Shown here piece after piece: positions 27,755 to 35,495 of a stretch of DNA of 64,000 bases. Source of the stretch: Picosynechococcus sp. PCC 7117 (GTDB taxonomy: Bacteria; Cyanobacteriota; Cyanobacteriia; Cyanobacteriales; MRBY01); the NCBI RefSeq assembly GCF_001693275.1, contig NZ_CP016477.1, forward strand, positions 2,108,001 to 2,172,000, given 5' to 3'. Each line of letters opens with the position of its first letter. Within the stretch, counting starts at the first letter, position 1. Both the position numbers and the translations under genes were made by a program. The notes beneath the pieces are model-generated. The model saw only the letters and a program-made list of their open reading frames with translations, made no database searches and was not told the DNA's origin.

Positions 27755-28948
27755 TTAGCTGTACACGCGCCCCCGCCAGGCCTTGGGTTTTTGTCGGGCT
27801 GAGAGAAAAATCCGTGCCACCGCAAAGGGATCGGCGAAGGGAGATAACCAAAATAGCCATGCACTTTTACCGATGCTAAATTGGCGATCGTAGGAGCCGG
27901 AAATGGCCAACAGCATCCCGAAGCGCACCAGGAGCAAAAAGACATTTAAGCCCAACCAACCAGACAAAAAGGGGTTGCTTAAACCTTCTTCGATGCCCCC
28001 AAACAAAAGCATCGTCAAGGGAATCGGTAGGCCTTGCACCATGGTCAGCAGCCACAGTTGTCCCCAGAGTTCTGTCCGGGAGGTGGCATCTTTTAAATCG
28101 AGCGATCGCCCCCACTCATCCCAGGTTTCTCGCATCCCTTCGTACATTCTGACTTTAATAATTTTCGCCCCATCCAGGAAGCCCACCTTATACCCAGCCT
28201 TGGCAATATTGCGCGCCAGGGTCACATCATCGCAAAACGATCCCGCCGCCGAGCGGTAGCCCCCTACTTTTTCTAAAACCTCGCGGCGACAGAGAAAACA
28301 TTGCCCATTAGCCATCACACTGTCTTGATCTGGTTGGCGAATCCCCGCCACATCAAAGCGAAACAGCAAGGTCATCAATAGCGCTGGCTGTAACCACCAC
28401 TCCCCAGGCGATCGCAAAATAAACTGGGGCGAGAGGGACACTAAATCAAACCCCTCCTCTTCAGCGGCCTGGAGAACACTGGCGATCATGCCTCGCTGCG
28501 GTTGGGTATCGGCATCGACTCCCAAAATCCACTCACTGTCTGGGGAACTGTGCTCAAAGCCCCAATTTAACGCCCAGGGACGGCCCACCCAACCCGGAGG
28601 AAGGGGATCATCCGTCAGTAGGCGAAAGCGTGGATCCGTTGCAGCTTTGGCTAAAACCTTTTCCCTGGTGCCATCGGTGGAATTACTATCAACGACGAGG
28701 ATTTCTCGCACTTCATAGCTTTGCTGACTTAGCCCATCCAGGCAGGGTTGAATCCGTTCTACTTCGTTGAGGCTCGGCACCACCACTGTGACAGCGGCTA
28801 AATTATCAGAATTTGAAGCTTGGGGAGTCAAAGGCGATCGCCGCACCGCCCCCTTCATTAACCGTGCCAGGACAACTAAAGCCCCACTACCCTGAATGAG
28901 CAAGCCAAACAGACAAAGACCACCGATCCATACCGGGGAAAAATCCAT
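27755..28948 (-). CDS. cruG: Carotenoid (myxol) 2'-O-glycosyltransferase CruG
   Basis: A 397-residue GT2 family membrane-associated glycosyltransferase. An N-terminal membrane segment (about 8-30) precedes the GT-A domain with VTVVVPSLNEVERI, EILVVDSNSTDGT and the metal-binding DADTQP. The acceptor region GGYRSAAGSFCDDVTLARNIAKAGY follows, and two or three C-terminal membrane segments come after about residue 285. The specific call rests on the neighbour cruF, 78 bases upstream in the same direction; the two genes are known in PCC 7002 to hydrate and glycosylate the carotenoid psi end to make myxoxanthophyll. Without cruF only a generic GT2 call would be safe. Confidence 0.85.
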   Translation of the reverse strand: MDFSPVWIGGLCLFGLLIQGSGALVVLARLMKGAVRRSPLTPQASNSDNLAAVTVVVPSLNEVERIQPCLDGLSQQSYEVREILVVDSNSTDGTREKVLAKAATDPRFRLLTDDPLPPGWVGRPWALNWGFEHSSPDSEWILGVDADTQPQRGMIASVLQAAEEEGFDLVSLSPQFILRSPGEWWLQPALLMTLLFRFDVAGIRQPDQDSVMANGQCFLCRREVLEKVGGYRSAAGSFCDDVTLARNIAKAGYKVGFLDGAKIIKVRMYEGMRETWDEWGRSLDLKDATSRTELWGQLWLLTMVQGLPIPLTMLLFGGIEEGLSNPFLSGWLGLNVFLLLVRFGMLLAISGSYDRQFSIGKSAWLFWLSPFADPFAVARIFLSARQKPKAWRGRVYS

Positions 28949-28978
28949 AACTCAAGTAATTTCCAGCTAAAAATAAAC

Positions 28979-29010
28979 ACAAAAAACCCCCAATTTTAGA
29001 GGATGGGGGC
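28979..29010 (-). terminator. Intrinsic terminator-like hairpin between cruF and cruG
   Basis: On the minus strand CCCCC and GGGGG pair around a 13-base loop and are followed by TTTTTTGTG. It lies 17 bases after the cruF stop and 30 bases before the cruG start, so it could reduce read-through into cruG. Confidence 0.65.
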
Positions 29011-29026
29011 AATACGAAAAAAATAG

Positions 29027-29935
29027 TTAACGACCGGCGCCCACGGGCATTTTCTCAGTCGTGGCATCCACCATCGGCAGCGTTGTCGTTGCTTGGCTTG
29101 CTTTGGGGATACTGAAGTACAGCACAGTAACCGGTGCCAAGCCCAGCAGGATTCCCAACAAAATCGGTGGATAAATGCCGCCACCAATGCTCATCATCGT
29201 CGCAAAGCCAAAATTCAAAAGATACATGGCGAAGGGCAACATCAACTGTTCCCGGGACAGCTCAAGGGGTTGTTTGCCCCAAAACAGACTGGCAATGCCC
29301 ATAAACACACAACCGGTTCCAAACCAACCGGAGAAATTTTCGTAGGGCATCCCGAAAAATGGCCCAACCACTTCCCATTCCCAGAAAGGTACAGTAGTTT
29401 GGCTCATCCCCGGATCTAGAACAAAATCCCAAGAGGTGAGCAGCAAAGCGCCAAGGGCGATCGCCGCTAAAGAATAAATCCACCGGGGTAAGTTATATTT
29501 CTGCAAACCCACCCGCGCGATCAGAAAACTACTAAAGCCCAGATAGAACCAAGACAGAGGAATGGTAAACGGGACTAACCCCGCAATCTTATAGCCCAAA
29601 CCGCTGGTGTAGTGATAAGCCCCAAACGGAAACCCCGTACTGGTGCCCATTAGTTCCGCTGATACCGACACTGCTAGCGCTGGAATGAGAAAAGACAATA
29701 AATATTTTTTCCCCAGCAGGCGATAGGCATAGACAGTGACCGCAGCCATCCCCAGGAGCATGTACATCACACCACCATTGGCCATCGAGAGACGAAAAGC
29801 AACCTGGCCAAAATCGGGCAAGCTGGCAATGAAGTCGGCATTTGGTAAAACAAGCAGTAAGCCCGCTAAACCAAAGGCCATGGCCAACCCATGACCCCAC
29901 AATAAATATTCTTCTGGCTTGAGCCTAATTTTCAT
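29027..29935 (-). CDS. cruF: Carotenoid 1',2'-hydratase CruF
   Basis: CruF hydrates the psi end of gamma-carotene derivatives, giving the 1'-hydroxyl precursor for myxol glycosides. The 302-residue protein has about seven or eight membrane segments and the DUF422/carotenoid-hydratase signature: SVSAELMGTSTGFPFGAYHY, PLSWFYLGFSSFLIAR, TSWDFVLDPGM and the WEWEVVGPFFGMPYENFSGWF block. ATG 29935 has AGGAGG 12 bases upstream; an in-frame ATG at 29971 would add 12 basic residues without this signal. cruG follows in the same direction behind a terminator-like hairpin, and a response regulator is divergent. Confidence 0.92.
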   Translation of the reverse strand: MKIRLKPEEYLLWGHGLAMAFGLAGLLLVLPNADFIASLPDFGQVAFRLSMANGGVMYMLLGMAAVTVYAYRLLGKKYLLSFLIPALAVSVSAELMGTSTGFPFGAYHYTSGLGYKIAGLVPFTIPLSWFYLGFSSFLIARVGLQKYNLPRWIYSLAAIALGALLLTSWDFVLDPGMSQTTVPFWEWEVVGPFFGMPYENFSGWFGTGCVFMGIASLFWGKQPLELSREQLMLPFAMYLLNFGFATMMSIGGGIYPPILLGILLGLAPVTVLYFSIPKASQATTTLPMVDATTEKMPVGAGR

Positions 29936-30005
29936 AACTGGCGCTGACCTCCTGGCGTCCCTGGGGCGCAAAATTGAACTGAGAAGCGATTGACACTCCC
30001 CATAG

Positions 30006-30052
30006 TTTACAAAAAATTGTAAATAAATCTGTAGATTGGTTACAAAATAACC
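30006..30052. promoter_or_regulatory. Two adjacent inverted repeats in the cruF/response-regulator spacer
   Basis: TTTACAAAAAATTGTAAA (30006-30023) and GGTTACAAAATAACC (30038-30052) are two symmetric AT-rich elements in the 243-base divergent region. Each contains a TTACA core. They could be operator sites for either gene; no regulator is assigned. Confidence 0.3.
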
Positions 30053-30178
30053 ACTCGTATCGCTCTTATCTGTAATACCCTTGATCTAACCACGTTTTTT
30101 GGGTGAAGAAGAGCTTTCCGAAATGTCTGTAGTCTGTAGATTAACCCGTAAATCTTTATTTTCAGTTGGTGCAATGAC

Positions 30179-30838
30179 ATGAAACGAATTCTTGTGATCG
30201 ATGATGATCCTATCTTGCAAAAGATCCTGGAAAATTTACTCACGCAAGCTGGATATCTCGTCGCGGTCGTTCTGTCTGGAAAGCAGGGACTCGATATTTG
30301 GCTGGAATTTCAACCGGATCTAATCGTTTCTGATGTGCGTATGCCAGAAATGGATGGTTTTGAATTCTGCCGGTATATTCGTTCTCAACCGACAGGACAG
30401 TTGATTCCTTTTCTATTTTTGTCGAGTCAGACTGATGTAGAGGCGCGCGTTGAGGGTCATTTTTCAGGGGCCGACGACTATATCGCCAAACCCTTTGAAA
30501 TGAAGGAATTACTCGCAAAGATTGAGCGCCAGCTAGCCAGAATAGAGAACATTCGCGCAGAAATGCAACGGCTCGCTGCCCAGGCTAACGTTGAGCAGAT
30601 GAAGCAAGCCCCAGAACCACTCCCGTTAACCCCCGCCGAGATGCGTGTTTTTTGGGAGGCAGTTCAAGGTTGGACCAATAAGCAAATCAGCGAGCATCTT
30701 TATGTCAGTCCGCGCACTGTCCAGACGCACCTCAGTAGTATTTTGAATAAATTAAACCTTGAAAATCGGTCTCAATTGGTGCGGTTTGCCTATGAAAATG
30801 GCTATGAAAAACCAGCAAATCATTCCGAGGAAAGCTAA
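30179..30838 (+). CDS. LuxR/NarL-type response regulator
   Basis: A 219-residue two-component output protein. The receiver domain (about 1-125) has the acidic pocket VIDDD (Asp8-10), phospho-acceptor Asp52 in VSDVRMPEMDG, and Lys104 in YIAKPF. A Gln- and Met-rich linker leads to a C-terminal GerE/LuxR helix-turn-helix (about 150-208) with LTPAEMRVFWEAVQGWTNKQISEHL and SPRTVQTHLSSILNKLNL. No histidine kinase gene is adjacent, so the partner and signal are unknown. The stop overlaps the next start in a TAATG arrangement, indicating coupled translation with an RfaE2-like nucleotidyltransferase. Confidence 0.92.
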   Translation: MKRILVIDDDPILQKILENLLTQAGYLVAVVLSGKQGLDIWLEFQPDLIVSDVRMPEMDGFEFCRYIRSQPTGQLIPFLFLSSQTDVEARVEGHFSGADDYIAKPFEMKELLAKIERQLARIENIRAEMQRLAAQANVEQMKQAPEPLPLTPAEMRVFWEAVQGWTNKQISEHLYVSPRTVQTHLSSILNKLNLENRSQLVRFAYENGYEKPANHSEES

Positions 30839-31362
30839 TGGGACAGGTTTATGAGTTGGCGGTGTTGCAGCGGGCGATCGCCACTGATCCAGACCGCTGG
30901 CGTCCCCTTGTGTTTACCAATGGCTGTTTTGATCTGCTCCACGTGGGCCATGTCCGTTATCTAACCGCTGCGAAACAACTGGGCAAAACTTTGGTGATTG
31001 GCTTAAATAGCGATCGCTCCGTGGCAGGCCTTAAACCCCAACCCGACCATTTACCCGATCGTCCCATCATCCCCGAAGCCCAACGCGCTGAACTTTTGAC
31101 CGCTCTCGCTGTTGTGGATGCCGTCGTGTTATTTGATGAACCCACCGCCACCCAAACCATCGCTGCCCTACAACCAGATATTTATGTTAAGGGGGGTGAT
31201 TACACGCCAGAAACACTCCCGGAAGCGCCTACCGTCAAGGCCTACGGCGGCAAAATTGAGCTGATCCAGATTGAAATTCCGACCTCCACCAGTGGCATTA
31301 TCCAAAAGATTCTTAAACAAGAGTCAATATTTCCTACTGTGTCCTGTGATAGTCTGGTTTGA
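30838..31362 (+). CDS. RfaE2/HldE-type cytidylyltransferase-like nucleotidyltransferase
   Basis: A 174-residue enzyme of the CTP-transferase family. The nucleotide-binding signature VFTNGCFDLLHVGHVRYL contains the HxGH motif, and IQIEIPTSTSGIIQKI near the end matches the family ISTT-type motif. Characterised RfaE2 domains adenylylate D-glycero-beta-D-manno-heptose 1-phosphate for lipopolysaccharide core. Many stand-alone cyanobacterial members act on unknown sugar or alcohol phosphates, so the substrate is open. It overlaps the response regulator stop by one base (TAATG). The C-terminal 15 residues are unusual in composition. Confidence 0.8.
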   Translation: MGQVYELAVLQRAIATDPDRWRPLVFTNGCFDLLHVGHVRYLTAAKQLGKTLVIGLNSDRSVAGLKPQPDHLPDRPIIPEAQRAELLTALAVVDAVVLFDEPTATQTIAALQPDIYVKGGDYTPETLPEAPTVKAYGGKIELIQIEIPTSTSGIIQKILKQESIFPTVSCDSLV

Positions 31363-31493
31363 TGGTGATTTCCGTCCCACTGGGTAAAGCTTTATCGCTC
31401 TGCTTGACTCAATAGTAGATTTCGACGGCGATCGCCCACGCACTACATCCATCACAATTTTTTGACGAAACACATTGGGGAGACACAGTTTAC

Positions 31494-32183
31494 ATGGAGG
31501 CAACCAGCGATTTACTGCAAGAATTTTCGGCATTATCGGCGAAAAAGCAGCTAGAACAAATCCCCCAACTGATTGACCAAGGGGATGCTGGTTTTGCTTG
31601 CTTGAGAGAATTTTTGATGGCGCAACAGGGCCAGGCGGCAACCCCTGTCATGGGGAAAATTTGCCAGGTGCTCACCCAGAATCAAACCGCCGAAAATTTA
31701 TTGTTCATGCAGCAAGAATTTCCGGAGGGGGTCGTTGAACTCAAGTCAGCGCGAGAGATTGATTACCAGATTATTCAAGACAAATTGATCGAAGAGGAGT
31801 TTCTGGAAGCGGATATTTTAACCCTCCAGAAAATGTGTGAACTGGCAGGAGAATCTGCTATGAAACGAAAATGGCTCTACTTTACGGAGGTAGAGCGGTT
31901 TCCCGACGAGGATCTGCTCACCCTCGATCAGCTGTGGCAGGTTTATTCTGGCGGGAAATTTGGTTTTTCGGTACAGCGTAAATTATGGAATTCCCTCGGT
32001 AAAGACTTCAATGCCCTCTGGGAAAAAATTGCCTGGCGAGATGGGCGAACCTGGGCGCGTTATCCCAAAGCATTTATTTGGAATCTGGATGCACCCAGGG
32101 GACATCTGCCCACCTCCAACCAGTTACGGGGCGCAAAAACGATCCTCGCGCTGTTCCAACATCCCGTGTGGACAAAGGACTAG
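31494..32183 (+). CDS. gun4: Tetrapyrrole-binding protein Gun4
   Basis: Gun4 binds protoporphyrin and Mg-protoporphyrin and stimulates Mg-chelatase in chlorophyll synthesis. The 229-residue protein has an N-terminal helical-bundle domain (about 1-85, beginning SDLLQEFSALSAKKQLEQIPQ) and the GUN4 core (about 90-225). The core shows RKWLYFTEVERFPDEDLLTLD, LWQVYSGGKFGFSVQRKLW, WARYPKAFIWNLDAPRGHLP and a C-terminal LRGAKTILALFQHP. This length and architecture are those of Synechocystis Gun4. GGGGAG lies 12-15 bases before the ATG. Its stop shares 4 bases with that of the convergent ABC permease gene. Confidence 0.92.
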   Translation: MEATSDLLQEFSALSAKKQLEQIPQLIDQGDAGFACLREFLMAQQGQAATPVMGKICQVLTQNQTAENLLFMQQEFPEGVVELKSAREIDYQIIQDKLIEEEFLEADILTLQKMCELAGESAMKRKWLYFTEVERFPDEDLLTLDQLWQVYSGGKFGFSVQRKLWNSLGKDFNALWEKIAWRDGRTWARYPKAFIWNLDAPRGHLPTSNQLRGAKTILALFQHPVWTKD

Positions 32184-33043
32184 GATTTCACTGAACCCGC
32201 TAAAATTCCCCGTACGAAATAGCGTTGTAGGCTGAAGAAAACGCCGAGGGGAACGATCATCGAGATAAAGGCTCCGGCAGTGAGTAGGTGCCAATCCTGA
32301 CCCCGTGACCCGACTAAATTACTCAGTTGGATCGTGACGGGGGCAACGTCATTTGTGGTGCCTAAATAAACTAGGGCGATGAGCAAATCATTCCACACCC
32401 ACAGAAATTGAAAGACCGCAAAGGAGGCGATCGCCGGCATCGAGAGGGGGACGATTAATTTCGTAAAAATCTTCAGGTGGGACGCGCCATCCACCGCCGC
32501 CGCTTCGATTAAATCCTTTGGTAGTTCGCCGATATAATTCCGCAGAAGATAAATCCCTAAGGGTAAGCCATAGCCCGCATGGGCGAGCCACACCCCCAGA
32601 AAACTGTTGGACAAGCCGAAATCTCGATAAGCCCGCAGAATCGGAATCAGGGTCGTTTGTAGCGGGACAACCAGCAAACAAACCACCACGATAAATAAAA
32701 ATTGTCGCCCCGGAAATTTCATCCAGGCAAAGGCATAGGCGGCAAAACAGGCGATCGCAATCGGAATTACCGTCGCGGGAATGGCGATCGTCAAGCTATT
32801 AAAAAAGGCCTGTCCCATCCCCTCCGCTTGGAGCACATCCACATAATTTCCAATGTGATATTGGGTTAGTTCAAAGGGATGTTGAAAAATTGTCCACCAG
32901 CCCGTTTCCAGCATTGCATCCCGTCGCCGAAAGGAGCTAATGAGTAACCCCACCGACGGCAATGTCCAGATAAAAGCGATCACCAATAACGAAATATGAA
33001 TCGGTGTTTTTTGCCAAAATTGAGTTTGCTTTTGCTGTGCCAT
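32180..33043 (-). CDS. ggtD: ABC sugar/osmolyte permease, MalG type (GgtD-like)
   Basis: A 287-residue inner-membrane permease with six membrane segments and the EAA loop near residue 190 (IEAAAVDGASHLKIFTKLIVPLS) that contacts the ATPase. It belongs to the MalG branch of carbohydrate importers and partners the permease gene just upstream, which it overlaps in a TAATG arrangement. The four-gene set ATPase-binding protein-permease-permease resembles the ggtABCD glucosylglycerol/sucrose/trehalose importer of Synechocystis. The symbol is by this similarity; other disaccharide importers of the family cannot be excluded. Confidence 0.78.
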   Translation of the reverse strand: MAQQKQTQFWQKTPIHISLLVIAFIWTLPSVGLLISSFRRRDAMLETGWWTIFQHPFELTQYHIGNYVDVLQAEGMGQAFFNSLTIAIPATVIPIAIACFAAYAFAWMKFPGRQFLFIVVVCLLVVPLQTTLIPILRAYRDFGLSNSFLGVWLAHAGYGLPLGIYLLRNYIGELPKDLIEAAAVDGASHLKIFTKLIVPLSMPAIASFAVFQFLWVWNDLLIALVYLGTTNDVAPVTIQLSNLVGSRGQDWHLLTAGAFISMIVPLGVFFSLQRYFVRGILAGSVKS

Positions 33044-34020
33044 TAGCGTAATTTCTCCTGTGTTCTAAACCGTCGAATATTACTGATCATTACCGGAATA
33101 ATTAAGATTAAAAGCACGATGGCGATCGCACTACCACGCCCAAAATTTCGATAATTAAACATCTCTTTAATCATGCGACTGGCAATCACTTCCGTGCCAT
33201 AGTTCCCCCCCGTCATCACAAAAACAATATCAAATACTTTCAAGACCAAAATAATAATCGTGGTACTGACAACGAGAATCGTGGAACGGATCATTGGGAT
33301 CGTAATTCGCCAAAAAATTTGCCAACTATTCGCCCCATCAATCCGCGCCGCTTCGATCACTTCTTCGGGAATACCTTTGACTGCTGAAGATAAAATCACC
33401 ATTGCAAAGCCCGTATAGAGCCAGATCATAATTGCAATCAAAGCAAAATTATTCACCGATTGTTCGACAATCCAGCCCACGGGTTCAAAGCCAAAATTCA
33501 CCAACAGCGCATTTAAAACACCAATTTGATCATCCCCAGCGGGTTTGTAGGCGTACATAAATTTCCAGATGACACTCGCCCCCACAAAGGAGATTGCCAT
33601 CGGCAAGAAAATCAAGGATTTAATAATTGGTTCATAGCGCACTTTGTCAACCAGTACGGCAATAATTAATCCCAAACTGACGCTGACACCTGTAACCAAA
33701 ACAAGCCAAAGCAAATTATTTTTAAACGCAATTAACATTGCCCGGTCAGTGAAGGCAAAAGTATAGTTTTTGAGTCCGACAAAATTTTGCGATCGCCCAT
33801 CTAGAAAACTCAAATAAAAAGTTTGCACCGTCGGCAAAATTAAATAGGCAGAAAGCAATAATAATGCCGGAGAAATATACACCCACGGCAACAGTCGCTG
33901 ATTCCAGGGTTTCGGTAGGGCATTAATCGCAATATTCGCTAAATAAAACAGCCCAATCACACCGCCACAACCAATGGCGATCGCCAAGACCACGTTCAGT
34001 AGACGCGTCCAGAATTCCAT
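33043..34020 (-). CDS. ggtC: ABC sugar/osmolyte permease, MalF type (GgtC-like)
   Basis: A 325-residue inner-membrane permease. An N-terminal segment (about 8-32) is followed by the six-helix MalF-type core beginning WVYISPALLLLSAYLILPTVQTFYLS, with the EAA loop IEAARIDGANSWQIFWRITIPMI. The open frame extends to 34131, but that extension translates a TCCCCC/GGGGGA inverted repeat (IPLNPPSKGDF) and is not protein-like. ATG 34020 has GGAGG 5 bases upstream, so I choose it. Its stop overlaps the ggtD start. A hairpin-forming spacer separates it from the binding-protein gene, which may lower permease expression relative to the binding protein. Confidence 0.78.
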   Translation of the reverse strand: MEFWTRLLNVVLAIAIGCGGVIGLFYLANIAINALPKPWNQRLLPWVYISPALLLLSAYLILPTVQTFYLSFLDGRSQNFVGLKNYTFAFTDRAMLIAFKNNLLWLVLVTGVSVSLGLIIAVLVDKVRYEPIIKSLIFLPMAISFVGASVIWKFMYAYKPAGDDQIGVLNALLVNFGFEPVGWIVEQSVNNFALIAIMIWLYTGFAMVILSSAVKGIPEEVIEAARIDGANSWQIFWRITIPMIRSTILVVSTTIIILVLKVFDIVFVMTGGNYGTEVIASRMIKEMFNYRNFGRGSAIAIVLLILIIPVMISNIRRFRTQEKLR

Positions 34021-34078
34021 CATGACCTCCATGAAATACTTACAGTCTCGGTTAAAGAAGGATTCAGGGGAATCGAAG

Positions 34079-34096
34079 TCCCCCTTTGAAGGGGGA
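34079..34096. repeat. Inverted repeat in the ggtB-ggtC spacer
   Basis: TCCCCCTTTGAAGGGGGA is a perfect 18-base palindrome within an 88-base spacer. It is flanked by further CCCC/GGGG tracts. I recall this type of GGGGGATTTAGGGG repeat as dispersed in many cyanobacterial genomes. It can fold in mRNA between the binding-protein and permease genes. Confidence 0.6.
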
Positions 34097-34108
34097 TTTA
34101 GGGGAATG

Positions 34109-35410
34109 TTACTCAGGCCAACTGTTTTCAATATTGGTTAAAACCGTTTCGGCATCTGCGCCACCGACATAGTCCACCATGCCTGACCAGAACGTCCCCG
34201 TTCCTACCGCCCCCGGCATCATATCCGACGCATCAAAGCGGATCACTTCCGCATTCCCCAAAATCTCTGCTTGTTTACGGCTTAAATCTGTGGGATATAG
34301 AGCCAAATCGATGCCCTGCCGGGGCGAAAGATAGCCCCCTAGTCCTGCGGCTACCTCGTGGGGCGTTTTACTGGCGAGATATTCCATCAATTGCCGCGCT
34401 TCCGGGGTGTCATTAAACATTGCGAACACATCCCCCGCAACGAGGATCGGCAAACCTTGCTCTGGATTAATCTGCGGCAGTGGGAACACATCCACATCCT
34501 CATCAAGATTAATGTCCGTCGGTAAAAATGCCTCAATAAAGTTCCCCTGCTTGTGTAGGTAGCAGTTGGGATCGTCGCCAAACAGTCCTTGAATCGAATC
34601 TCCGAAAGGCGTACTTAAGGCACTCACTACGCCACCATAGACATAATCTTCGTTGCGGACAATGTCGCCGAAAATGTTGACTGCATTTTCTACCGCCGGA
34701 TCATTAAAGGGAATTTCGTGGTTAATCCATTGGTCATAGACGTTGGGACCTGCGGTGCGTAGCATAATTTCTTCGACCCAATCGGTGCCGACCCACCCCG
34801 TAGCATCACCACTTTCCATGCCGATACACCAGGGGGTTTTGCCTTCGGAAACAATGCGATCGCTCAAGGCCAACATTTCATCCCAAGTGGTCGGAATCTC
34901 GTAGTTATTCGCCGCAAACTGCTGCGGGTTATACCAAACCAAACTTTTGACCGAAGCCCGGTACCATACCCCATAGGGCACATTCTCTACACTGCCGAGC
35001 TGAATCCACGACTCATCATAGGCCGCCTGCAAATCCTCAAGGCTCATAAATTCCGTAAGGGGAACCAGCCGACCTTCCCGCGCGAAATCCGCCATCAGCC
35101 CCGGTTGAGGAAACATCGCTAAATCAGGTGGATTACCAGAATCGACCCGAATCGGTAGGGTCGTCGCAAAAGTATCTGTGCCTTCGTAAACCACTTCAAT
35201 GCCAGTTTCTTCGGTAAAGGGAGCTAGTGCTGCCTCAATTTTTTCCTGTTGCTCCCCGATCATCACCCCGAAAACGGTGACTTGTTTGGTGTCACTGACT
35301 GTACTGTCTCCAGAGGTTGTTTGTTCGCCAACACAACCTGTTAAAACGAGTGCGGAACCAAGTGCGAGGGAAGTAAGCTTAAGTGGAGATTTTTTTTGTA
35401 AAAAAAACAT
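34109..35410 (-). CDS. ggtB: ABC sugar/osmolyte-binding lipoprotein (GgtB-like)
   Basis: A 433-residue family 1 solute-binding protein. The signal peptide ends in a lipobox LTGC with Cys26 as lipidation site. The mature protein has the typical two-lobe pattern: FTEETGIEVVYEGTDTFATTLP near the start, GVWYRASVKSLVWYNPQQF, PTTWDEMLALSDRI and the C-terminal AGDVFAMFNDTPEARQLMEYLAS. It should deliver a disaccharide-like compatible solute to the two permeases encoded downstream. The closest functional model is GgtB of Synechocystis, which binds glucosylglycerol, sucrose and trehalose; ligand identity here is inferred. An 85-base spacer with a hairpin separates it from the ATPase gene. Confidence 0.8.
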   Translation of the reverse strand: MFFLQKKSPLKLTSLALGSALVLTGCVGEQTTSGDSTVSDTKQVTVFGVMIGEQQEKIEAALAPFTEETGIEVVYEGTDTFATTLPIRVDSGNPPDLAMFPQPGLMADFAREGRLVPLTEFMSLEDLQAAYDESWIQLGSVENVPYGVWYRASVKSLVWYNPQQFAANNYEIPTTWDEMLALSDRIVSEGKTPWCIGMESGDATGWVGTDWVEEIMLRTAGPNVYDQWINHEIPFNDPAVENAVNIFGDIVRNEDYVYGGVVSALSTPFGDSIQGLFGDDPNCYLHKQGNFIEAFLPTDINLDEDVDVFPLPQINPEQGLPILVAGDVFAMFNDTPEARQLMEYLASKTPHEVAAGLGGYLSPRQGIDLALYPTDLSRKQAEILGNAEVIRFDASDMMPGAVGTGTFWSGMVDYVGGADAETVLTNIENSWPE

Positions 35411-35461
35411 TCATAAAAGTTGAATTCAGCAAATAAATTAAAAGAGAAGTTTTATTTTGAA

Positions 35462-35479
35462 TGGGGTTTAAGCGCCCCA
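35462..35479. repeat. Hairpin in the ggtA-ggtB spacer
   Basis: TGGGG and CCCCA pair around an 8-base loop (TGGGGTTTAAGCGCCCCA). On the minus strand it is followed by ATTCAAAATAAAAC, too mixed for a clear terminator. It may be a processing or attenuation site between the ATPase and binding-protein genes. Confidence 0.45.
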
Positions 35480-35495
35480 AAAATAGCAGATGATT

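Noticed and set aside
30019-30050. NtcA site (GTA-N8-TAC) in the cruF/response-regulator spacer
   Set aside because: The closest match has only 7 bases between GTA and TAC, so the spacing is wrong.
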